Of a stretch of DNA of 64,000 nucleotides, positions 47,245 through 54,479 are shown piece after piece. Both the position numbers and the translations under genes were made by a program. The DNA is from Pontixanthobacter rizhaonensis (GTDB taxonomy: Bacteria; Pseudomonadota; Alphaproteobacteria; Sphingomonadales; Sphingomonadaceae). The notes beneath the pieces were generated by a model, which saw only the letters and a list, made by a program, of their open reading frames with translations, did no database searches and was not told the DNA's origin. Within the stretch, counting starts at the first letter, position 1. Each line of letters starts with the position of its first letter. The stretch covers positions 682,001 to 746,000 of the forward strand of contig NZ_JABCRE010000003.1 of assembly GCF_012972675.1 (NCBI RefSeq), in the 5' to 3' direction.

Positions 47245-48021
47245 ATGCAAAACAGATTTTTCAAAGCCGCCGGGTCCATCGCCGTTATCGCGTTAGCCGT
47301 CACAGCCGCTGGCTGCTCGATGGACATGGATATCGGAAGTTCCGATGGTGTGCCTTTGGCAGAGCTTGATCAATCGGGCGACGCACCCACCGAATTGGCT
47401 TTGGCCAGCGGCGATACCGTCATCATCACCACCGGCGAAACATTGTCGATTGACGTGGAGGGCGATGCAGAAGACGTCGCTAAAATGCGTTTCTCATTGG
47501 AAGGCGGAATGCTGGGTATCGCCCGTGAAAGCGGCAATTGGTCAGGCGGCACCGCCACCACTGTACGAGTCACCATGCCCGCACCGACCGAGATTGATAT
47601 GGCTGGCTCCGGCAATATTACCTCCGATGCTTTGGCGGCGGCGGCCGAGATCAACATCGCCGGATCGGGCGACGTAGAGGTTTCGGGGATTGATTCACAA
47701 CGGCTTGAAATATCAATCGCGGGCAGCGGCGGCTTTGCGGGTACAGGTGAAACGGATGTTCTTGAAGTTGCCTTGATGGGCTCCGGCAGCGCCAACATGC
47801 CGGCTTTGAAAGCAGACAATGCGGATATCTCAATCGCCGGATCAGGCAGCGCCAATTTTGCCTCCGACGGAACTGTTGAAGCGAGCATTGCTGGCAGTGG
47901 AAGCGTGAATGTTACCGGCAATGCGAGTTGTAATCTCAACGCAATGGGCTCCGGCTCTCTCAACTGCAAGCCTGGCACCAGCGCTCCATCGGATGACGGC
48001 ACATCAGCGGATTCCGAATAA
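47245..48021 (+). CDS. DUF2807 (head GIN domain) lipoprotein
   Basis: A 258-residue lipoprotein: signal SIAVIALAVTAAGC with lipidated cysteine near residue 24. The C-terminal part is a DUF2807 beta-helix in which an A/M-G-S-G element recurs about every 20 residues: IDMAGSGN, INIAGSGD, ISIAGSGG, VALMGSGS, ISIAGSGS, ASIAGSGS, NAMGSGS. Each turn alternates hydrophobic strand and tight turn. The start at 47245 is preferred to an in-frame ATG at 47140, which precedes the carD terminator. The function of the family is not established; it is thought to be an envelope protein. Confidence 0.85.
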   Translation: MQNRFFKAAGSIAVIALAVTAAGCSMDMDIGSSDGVPLAELDQSGDAPTELALASGDTVIITTGETLSIDVEGDAEDVAKMRFSLEGGMLGIARESGNWSGGTATTVRVTMPAPTEIDMAGSGNITSDALAAAAEINIAGSGDVEVSGIDSQRLEISIAGSGGFAGTGETDVLEVALMGSGSANMPALKADNADISIAGSGSANFASDGTVEASIAGSGSVNVTGNASCNLNAMGSGSLNCKPGTSAPSDDGTSADSE

Positions 48022-48075
48022 ATCGGGCACATCCGCCCAAAATATGGTAATGCCGCGCGTAGAAGGAATACTTCC

Positions 48076-48408
48076 ATGCGCGGCATTTTTACGATTCCCC
48101 TTACGCTAGCCACTTTGGCTCTCTCAGGCTGTATCGCCAAAACAGCACTGGACGTGGCCACTTTGCCCGTCCGGGCTGCAAGCTCTGCAGTTGATCTGGC
48201 CACGACAAGCCAGTCTGAAAAAGACGAGAAACGCGGCCGGGAACTTCGTGAGGCGGAAAAGGAAATCGGTAAATTAGAACGCCGCTATAGCGATGAGCGG
48301 GAAGATTGCATGGATGGGGACAAAAACGCCTGCCTTGATGCTAGGGCGACCTACCAAGAAATTCAGGCGCTGCTTGGGCGTATGCCGCCGCCGCCGCCCA
48401 ACCGCTAA
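48076..48408 (+). CDS. small lipoprotein with coiled coil
   Basis: A 110-residue lipoprotein (TIPLTLATLALSGC; cysteine at about residue 19). The mature part has IAKTALDVATLPVRAASSAV, then a charged helix (GRELREAEKEIGKLERRYSD) and a proline-rich end. A cysteine pair (DCMDGDKNACLD) could form a disulfide. I do not know a named family with certainty. It ends eight bases from the convergent sua5 gene. Confidence 0.72.
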   Translation: MRGIFTIPLTLATLALSGCIAKTALDVATLPVRAASSAVDLATTSQSEKDEKRGRELREAEKEIGKLERRYSDEREDCMDGDKNACLDARATYQEIQALLGRMPPPPPNR

Positions 48409-48416
48409 ACCCAAAA

Positions 48417-49370
48417 TTAAGCGGCCGCCCTTCGCAGCCGGTCATTGATTGCCACGCCCACCCCTTCGGCAGGTATTGAAGCAATAGCGATCTTTGGCTG
48501 AACTGCCTGAGCAGCTTCGTGTAAGCACGCATAGAGCCGGGCAGCTGCTTCGCCCAAATCACCTTTGGCCGAAAGAGTGCAATCACTGGCAACCGGACCA
48601 AATCCGATCAAGAACTCATCGCTCTTACCCGCCGTCGCACCCATTCGGATCGGTTTTCCCGGCGAATAATGACGCTTCAATTGGCCCGGTGCTTCGATAC
48701 CTTCCTTTGCTGGGGCCGGCCGCATAGGCGCGCCATGGAAGTGTTGATGCAACAAATCCAAATCAACCGGTCCGGGGCGCAATTCTTCCCAAGTGCCGTC
48801 TTGGCGGATGGCCAATATACTCGATTCCAAGCCTTTCTTACACTCCCCGCCATCAAGAATGAGATCAATTCTACCATCCAGCGTTGCAGCCACATGATCT
48901 GCCGTTGTCGGACTGATCGTGTTGCTGCGATTGGCCGATGGCGCAGCAAGGGCCGTTCCCGCTTCTTCGATGACGGCTTTCATCACCGGATGGTCCGGCA
49001 TCCGAAGGGCAATTGTACTCAGCCCGGCAGAAACACTGTCCGCCAAAGGTGCATCGCTTCGCTTGGGCAGAACCAATGTCACTGCGCCCGGCCAGACTGT
49101 CGCCGCGACCCGCCGCGCCTCTTGCGAAAACTCGGCCAACGCCTCGGCTTGTTCCATCTGCGCGACATGGACAATCAGGGGGTTCAACCCGGGGCGCCCC
49201 TTGGCAGCATATATCTTGGCCACTGCCAGATCACTGTCAGCGCGCGCTGCAAGGCCGTAAACCGTCTCTGTCGGAACAGCGACAATCCCCTCATTTCGCA
49301 GAATTTCGGCCGCGCGGGATATTCCCGGCGGGTCTGCGCGTAGTGATTCCGTAGCGTTCTTGTCGCTCAT
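48417..49370 (-). CDS. L-threonylcarbamoyladenylate synthase (Sua5 type)
   Basis: A 317-residue enzyme making threonylcarbamoyl-AMP for the t6A modification of ANN-reading tRNAs. The YrdC/TsaC domain shows VAVPTETVYGLAARA, AKGRPGLNPLIVHV, and APSANRSNTISPTTA. A linker with GQLKRHYSPGKPI leads to the shorter C-terminal Sua5 domain, so this is the two-domain form, not E. coli TsaC. It is divergent from the acyl-CoA dehydrogenase. Confidence 0.93.
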   Translation of the reverse strand: MSDKNATESLRADPPGISRAAEILRNEGIVAVPTETVYGLAARADSDLAVAKIYAAKGRPGLNPLIVHVAQMEQAEALAEFSQEARRVAATVWPGAVTLVLPKRSDAPLADSVSAGLSTIALRMPDHPVMKAVIEEAGTALAAPSANRSNTISPTTADHVAATLDGRIDLILDGGECKKGLESSILAIRQDGTWEELRPGPVDLDLLHQHFHGAPMRPAPAKEGIEAPGQLKRHYSPGKPIRMGATAGKSDEFLIGFGPVASDCTLSAKGDLGEAAARLYACLHEAAQAVQPKIAIASIPAEGVGVAINDRLRRAAA

Positions 49371-49456
49371 GCCGCCGCGCTATAGATGGGGACGACAAAT
49401 GCCAAGAGAGTCGCAGCTATAATGCCGTGACAATAACCGCCAAGAGGTTCGCAAGA

Positions 49457-51199
49457 ATGACGCCCTTCACCGCCCCCACCCAAGATCAATTGCTCGCGAT
49501 CAAAGTCAATGCAGGGATCGAAGAACTCGCCCAGAGCGAGACATTCGCCGCTGCGGAGGCTGATATGGTGGAGGCAATTGTCGAAGGCGTTGGCGCATTT
49601 GCCGCTGGCGAGTTTGCCCCCCTCAACCGTATCGGTGATCTGGAAGGCGCACAGCTAGAGAACGGTGTAGTGCGTTTGCCAGACGGTTTTGAAGCGGCGT
49701 ATGACCAATATGTGGCGCAGGGGTGGAACTCGATTGCATCCCCCACCGAATTTGGCGGGCAGGGGCTGCCCTTTACACTGGCCTGCAACGTCATCGAAAA
49801 CCTTGGCGCGGCCAATATGGCATTTACCTTGCTGCCGATGTTGTCGGTCGGTGCCATTGAAGCCATCGAACACCACGGCAGCGAAGCGCAAAAGGCAATG
49901 TATATGCCGCAATTGGTCAGCGGCGAATGGTCTGGCACGATGAATCTGACAGAGCCGCAAGCTGGCAGCGATGTGGGCGCCCTGCGATCCACTGCTGAAC
50001 TGATTGAATCCGGTGAACATGCCGGCAAATACAAAATCCAGGGGCAGAAAATCTATATCACTTGGGGTGAGCATGATTTGGCCAAGAACATCATCCATTT
50101 GGTTCTGGCCCGCCTGCCCGGTGCGCCCGAGGGTAGCCGCGGCATTTCGCTGTTTGTAGTGCCAAAGTACCACGTGAACGCCGACGGTTCGCTTGGAGCC
50201 AGAAACGATCTGCGCTGTGTCAGTATCGAACATAAGCTGGGCATCAATGCCTCGCCCACATGCGTGATGAGCTATGGCGACAATGGCGAATGCATTGGCG
50301 AGCTGATCGGCGCAGAAAACCGCGGTCTGGCGGCGATGTTTACAATGATGAATAATGCCCGGATCAATGTCGGCAGCCAAGGCGTCCAAATCGCCGAGCG
50401 GGCTCTGCAACAAGCGATATATTATGCGAATGACCGGGTGCAGTCAGCGCGCGCCGGTGCGGCTGATCGTGAACCGGTAGCAATCGTGGAGCATCCGGAT
50501 GTGCGGCGGATGTTGCTGCGAATGAAATCACTCACCGAAGCGACGCGCGCCTTGCTATATTACACAGCCGGCCAGACCGATCGCGGTACTTTGGGTGACA
50601 AAGACGCGGGAATGCGCGGTGATATTCTGGTCCCCATGATCAAAGCCTGGGGAACTGATACGGGTATTGATGTCGCCAGCATCGGTATTCAGATCCATGG
50701 CGGAATGGGCTTTGTCGAAGAAACCGGCGCAGCACAGCATTACCGCGATGCCCGCATCGCCCCGATTTATGAAGGCACAAACGGCATTCAGGCGGCAGAT
50801 TTGGTCACGCGCAAACTCGGCTTGGAAAATGGTGCAGCCTATGCAGCACTGATGGCTGATATTGTGTGTGATGCGGCGGATGAACCCGCTTTGGCTGACT
50901 TGGCCAAGACATGCGCGCACATCGCGGAATGGATGCGTGACACAGCGTCTCTCGATGACAAACTCGCCGGCAGCGTGCCGTTTTGCACCATGTCAGCCAT
51001 TGCTGTCGCCGGTTGGCAAATGCTGTTGCAGAAACAGGCAGTCGATAACGGCAGCAGCCCGGCACTCGCCGCCATCAAGCCGGTAACAACGCGCTATTTC
51101 CTTGACCATGTGGTGCCAGAAGCGGCCGGGCTAAAGGCATCGGCCACGCATGGCGCGGCGCTGCTGTACGCGCTGAGCGCTGAACAACTGGCGGGTTAA
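49457..51199 (+). CDS. acyl-CoA dehydrogenase, long (DmdC-like) type
   Basis: A 580-residue flavoenzyme with the usual three acyl-CoA dehydrogenase domains (GTMNLTEPQAGSDVGALRST around the FAD and substrate site; EGTNGIQAADLVTRKL near the catalytic base region) and an extra C-terminal domain, as in DmdC and related enzymes. The ATG at 49457 fits the conserved start (FTAPTQDQLLAIKV). Substrate cannot be told: short- or branched-chain acyl-CoA, or methylmercaptopropionyl-CoA, are possible. Confidence 0.9.
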   Translation: MTPFTAPTQDQLLAIKVNAGIEELAQSETFAAAEADMVEAIVEGVGAFAAGEFAPLNRIGDLEGAQLENGVVRLPDGFEAAYDQYVAQGWNSIASPTEFGGQGLPFTLACNVIENLGAANMAFTLLPMLSVGAIEAIEHHGSEAQKAMYMPQLVSGEWSGTMNLTEPQAGSDVGALRSTAELIESGEHAGKYKIQGQKIYITWGEHDLAKNIIHLVLARLPGAPEGSRGISLFVVPKYHVNADGSLGARNDLRCVSIEHKLGINASPTCVMSYGDNGECIGELIGAENRGLAAMFTMMNNARINVGSQGVQIAERALQQAIYYANDRVQSARAGAADREPVAIVEHPDVRRMLLRMKSLTEATRALLYYTAGQTDRGTLGDKDAGMRGDILVPMIKAWGTDTGIDVASIGIQIHGGMGFVEETGAAQHYRDARIAPIYEGTNGIQAADLVTRKLGLENGAAYAALMADIVCDAADEPALADLAKTCAHIAEWMRDTASLDDKLAGSVPFCTMSAIAVAGWQMLLQKQAVDNGSSPALAAIKPVTTRYFLDHVVPEAAGLKASATHGAALLYALSAEQLAG

Positions 51200-51218
51200 A
51201 ACATGGTCTTGATGCCGC

Positions 51219-52682
51219 TTAGTTCAGCGGCATCGGCACTTCGCGCGCAAATTCCTCGGTAAAGCTGGCGCGCGGATCACCGCGCAATTCGCGTTGAGGC
51301 GGGAGTGATTTGCCAGTGAGCTCTGCAATGGCCGCCCCTGGTTCGGCGCCGGGAGCTTCTACCCGCCAGATAATACCGGCCGTATCGTCGCTAATCAGCA
51401 GAGCGCCATCGCCAGCCCATTCCGCCCATGTAGGGCGGCCGCGGGTGGTACCCTCTCCGGTCAAAAAGTCGGTCAGTACCGGCACTGGCTTCCCAACCGG
51501 GTTGCCCAGATCATCAAATGCAACATAGACCACATCATAGCCCGATGCGGGTTTGCGATTCCATGATCCGTGCTGGGCGATAAATGCGCCCTGGGCAAAT
51601 CCATCGCCCATCCGGTGACCGCCCTTGGTAAATACCATGCCAAGCGCCGCAACGTGCGGACCAACGGCGTAAACCGGCTTCCGCGCATATTCCATCAGAT
51701 AGGCTGGCATCGGGGCCTTAACACGGTCATCAATATTGCTCCGGTAATAGAGCCACGGCCAACCATATTGCGCGCCCAATGGGACATTGGTCAGATAATC
51801 AGGCACCAGATCAGAACCGAGCATATCGCGCTCGTTCACAGTGGCCCAAAGCTCTCCCGTCCACGGGCTCCAATCCAATCCGTTAGGGTTGCGTAGGCCC
51901 GTCGCAAAGATCCGCGATCTTGCTGTTTCGAGAGAATATTCCCAAATCGCAGCGCGACCTTCTTCGATCTCCATGCCATTTTCGCCGATATTGGAGACAG
52001 ACCCGACAGCGATATACAGCTCGGTCGCTTCAGGATTTAGCTCGATATTGCGCATCCAATGTCCGCCACCCGGCGGCAGATCCATCAGTTTGGTCGGCTC
52101 TGCGTCCACCGACATTTGCCCCAATGTATAGGGAAATGATAAAACTGCGTTGTGATTGGCGATGTATAATGTGTCGTTGGCCCAAGCGATACCAGAAGGG
52201 GAGTCGAGGGCATCCGTGAGCACAACGCGCTCTTCTGCCGCCCCGTCTCCATCTGCATCGCGCAGCAAAACCAGCTGATTGGGGGATTCCCCTTTGGCAC
52301 CCGCTTTTGTCATCAGCCAATCTGCTATCCAAGCCGTGATACCGCCCCCATCAGCAGAGGCCGGTGATCGCGTCAGTGTCACCAGCACATCGCCATTGGG
52401 TAAAGTATGCATCACACGCGGATGGTCCAAACCTTCTGCAAAGCGGGTGACGGCCAGCCCTTCTGCAGCGGTGGGCTTTTCACCATCGGCCCAGCCGACC
52501 GGCTCCGCGATATTAACAGTGGGCACTGCCTCGGCATTGGGTTCCTGCAATACCGGATCAGTTCCGGTTACTTCTGCAACCGACAAATCAGCCGTATCGC
52601 CGCGGGACAACCAGTAAAACGCCAAAGCCAGCAGAATGAGGATGGCCAGGACGGACAGGAGAATTTTGCGTGTTTTTGTCAT
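51219..52682 (-). CDS. membrane-anchored PQQ-dependent sugar dehydrogenase-like protein
   Basis: A 487-residue protein with one N-terminal membrane segment (ILLSVLAILILLALAFYWL) and a periplasmic six-bladed beta-propeller of the glucose/sorbosone dehydrogenase family. Seen are GLDHPRVMHTLPNGDVLVTL, ATGLRNPNGLDWSPWTGELW and IAQHGSWNRKPASGYDVVYV. The enzyme would use periplasmic PQQ if made; no PQQ genes lie here. It is divergent from the methionine sulfoxide reductase gene. Confidence 0.87.
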   Translation of the reverse strand: MTKTRKILLSVLAILILLALAFYWLSRGDTADLSVAEVTGTDPVLQEPNAEAVPTVNIAEPVGWADGEKPTAAEGLAVTRFAEGLDHPRVMHTLPNGDVLVTLTRSPASADGGGITAWIADWLMTKAGAKGESPNQLVLLRDADGDGAAEERVVLTDALDSPSGIAWANDTLYIANHNAVLSFPYTLGQMSVDAEPTKLMDLPPGGGHWMRNIELNPEATELYIAVGSVSNIGENGMEIEEGRAAIWEYSLETARSRIFATGLRNPNGLDWSPWTGELWATVNERDMLGSDLVPDYLTNVPLGAQYGWPWLYYRSNIDDRVKAPMPAYLMEYARKPVYAVGPHVAALGMVFTKGGHRMGDGFAQGAFIAQHGSWNRKPASGYDVVYVAFDDLGNPVGKPVPVLTDFLTGEGTTRGRPTWAEWAGDGALLISDDTAGIIWRVEAPGAEPGAAIAELTGKSLPPQRELRGDPRASFTEEFAREVPMPLN

Positions 52683-52734
52683 AGTCCGTAGAATAGGCCG
52701 TGTCTGGCCTTGCGGCAATCCCGCATGGTACTAG

Positions 52735-53226
52735 ATGGGTCATATGTTTGATTTCACCGCAGATCCCGATCTTCCCAAGCCGGAACGGTACCGCCAACTG
52801 GCCGATGCCGCCGAGGCGCTTATCTCTGGTGAAAATGATGTGGTGGCCAATATGGCCAATGTCGCAGCGTTGATGGCTGAGTTTATACCTGGTCTGAACT
52901 GGGCCGGCTTCTATCGATTGGTAGAAGGCGAGTTGGTGCTGGGCCCTTTCATCGGACGGCCCGCCTGTATTCGCATTCCCTTGGATCAAGGCGTCTGCGG
53001 CGCAGCGGCCAAGAGCGGACAAACACAATTGGTGGCAGATGTTCACGAGTTTCCCGGACACATCGCCTGTGATGCAGTAAGCGCCTCCGAATTGGTGGTA
53101 CCCGTCTACCGGGACGCGGAGGTTTGCGCAGTGATTGATCTCGACAGCCCCACTAAGGGGTATTTTGATGCGGACGATGCAGCAGGCGTAGAATTGCTCG
53201 CCGCCCGCCTGTCTGGCTCTATCTAA
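52735..53226 (+). CDS. msrC: free methionine-(R)-sulfoxide reductase (GAF domain)
   Basis: A 163-residue GAF-fold enzyme that reduces free methionine-R-sulfoxide. The three redox cysteines are at 78 (RPACIR), 88 (QGVCGA) and 112 (IACDAV), with the same 10 and 24 residue spacing as the E. coli enzyme. An in-frame ATG at 52744 is an alternative start. Followed by an irregular long hairpin (53276-53315). Confidence 0.92.
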   Translation: MGHMFDFTADPDLPKPERYRQLADAAEALISGENDVVANMANVAALMAEFIPGLNWAGFYRLVEGELVLGPFIGRPACIRIPLDQGVCGAAAKSGQTQLVADVHEFPGHIACDAVSASELVVPVYRDAEVCAVIDLDSPTKGYFDADDAAGVELLAARLSGSI

Positions 53227-53275
53227 AACCTATCCTGACAACTGTTTACGGCGGCGGAGATAATCGCCCCGAAAC

Positions 53276-53315
53276 GGGACAGTGGCTGCTGAACCCTTCG
53301 GTTTCGGCCAGTCCC
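53276..53315 (+). other. long irregular hairpin between msrC and the glycine-zipper gene
   Basis: GGGAC at 53276-53280 pairs with GTCCC at 53311-53315, and inside it TGGCTG pairs with CGGCCA and GAACC with GGTTT after small bulges. There is no T-run after it, so it is not a standard terminator. It may be a structured 3' end of the msrC mRNA or a leader of the next gene. Confidence 0.35.
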
Positions 53316-53377
53316 AGTGGTATACAACTCCTTAACGCCGGGAATCGACCGGTATTTAGCTTTTTAAGGGGATAGCC

Positions 53378-54337
53378 ATGACGATCCGTCAGCTTGTTTC
53401 AATGTCCGTAGCTGCCAGCGCGATCGTGGCAGCATCACCAGCGGTTGCACAGCCGGAAATGACCTATGAAGAACGCGCATATGAATATGCACGCGCCGTT
53501 CCAGCCGCGCCAGCTGCACAGCAAATCATTTACCGCCAGCAGCCCGTTGTTCAGCCACTACCGGCCGTGCGCGACGAAGCGGCAGCCGGTGCGGACTATG
53601 TAGTGCGGGACGATTACCGCGCTCCTCAACCGGAATATCGTGTTGAAAGAGAAGTTGTCCGGCACACTGTTCCACAGCAAGCGGTTCCGCAGCAGGTTGT
53701 TTATACCCAAAACAGCGCCCAACCGGTCATCTATCCGCAACATGGCGGGCAGCAACCAGTGATCTATCAAGGGCATGCAGTTCCGCATCATGGACAGATC
53801 CAACGGCACCAGAATTTTGACCGTGACGCATGGCTCGATGAATGCCGCGACCGTGTTGGCCGCGGTCAACGGCGCGACGGCAATGGCAATGTCATCGGCG
53901 GACTCGTCGGTGCTGCTGCTGGCGGATTAATCGGCAACCGCATCGCCGGTCGCGGTGACCGTCTTGGCGGTACGTTGATCGGCGCTGGCGTCGGCGGCCT
54001 GGCAGGCCTGGCGATTGGTAGCGCAATTGATAGTGGCAATCGCGCGAGCCGCGATGAGGTATCTGATTACTGCGAGCAGTATTTGGCATATTATTCAAAC
54101 GGTTACGGTCAACAAGGCCACTATTACGGTCATCAGCAAATGATGCTGGTACCGGTACTGATCCAGGTACCGCAGCGCGCCGTTACCCGTGAGATCGTGA
54201 CTTACGAAACCGTTGAAGAGCATGTGACAACTTACGAGCATGTACCTGCCCAGCGCCACGTCGCCCCGCGTCCGACCAAACGGATCAAGGTAGCACCTCA
54301 GCCTACCAAGCGGACCCGGTACATTAAGGGCAACTGA
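53378..54337 (+). CDS. secreted glycine-zipper protein
   Basis: A 319-residue protein with a signal peptide (VAASAIVAASPAVAQ). A Gln/Pro/Tyr-rich region with repeated QPVIY and QQPVIY units (about 45-140) precedes a conserved WLDECRDRVGR, then a glycine zipper (VIGGLVGAAAGGLIGNRIAG, GGTLIGAGVGGLAGLAIGSA) like those of 17-kDa-antigen-type envelope proteins, a YCEQYLAYY motif and a basic C-terminal tail. Its likely place is the outer membrane or periplasm. Function unknown. A bidirectional terminator follows. Confidence 0.8.
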   Translation: MTIRQLVSMSVAASAIVAASPAVAQPEMTYEERAYEYARAVPAAPAAQQIIYRQQPVVQPLPAVRDEAAAGADYVVRDDYRAPQPEYRVEREVVRHTVPQQAVPQQVVYTQNSAQPVIYPQHGGQQPVIYQGHAVPHHGQIQRHQNFDRDAWLDECRDRVGRGQRRDGNGNVIGGLVGAAAGGLIGNRIAGRGDRLGGTLIGAGVGGLAGLAIGSAIDSGNRASRDEVSDYCEQYLAYYSNGYGQQGHYYGHQQMMLVPVLIQVPQRAVTREIVTYETVEEHVTTYEHVPAQRHVAPRPTKRIKVAPQPTKRTRYIKGN

Positions 54338-54383
54338 GTCTCCCGGCCAAACGGCTGTGACTTACTAATCCTTCGCTGACGAT

Positions 54384-54418
54384 AATGGTTAAAGTTGCGC
54401 CGCGCGACTTTAACCATT
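54384..54418. terminator. bidirectional terminator between convergent genes
   Basis: AATGGTTAAAGT (54384-54395) and its exact complement ACTTTAACCATT (54407-54418) form a 12-pair stem, with four further G/C pairs and a three-base loop inside. A/T ends on both strands mean it can act in either direction, between the glycine-zipper gene and the usher gene. Confidence 0.6.
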
Positions 54419-54479
54419 TGTCGTTGGAAGCCGGGGCTTTGATCATTAGGCCGTGCATTCCTCCAGTCTGTTCACCCGT

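Noticed and set aside
47581-47970. AGSG repeats considered as tandem DNA repeats
   Set aside because: The codons and flanks differ between copies, so this is a protein-level solenoid, not a DNA repeat array.
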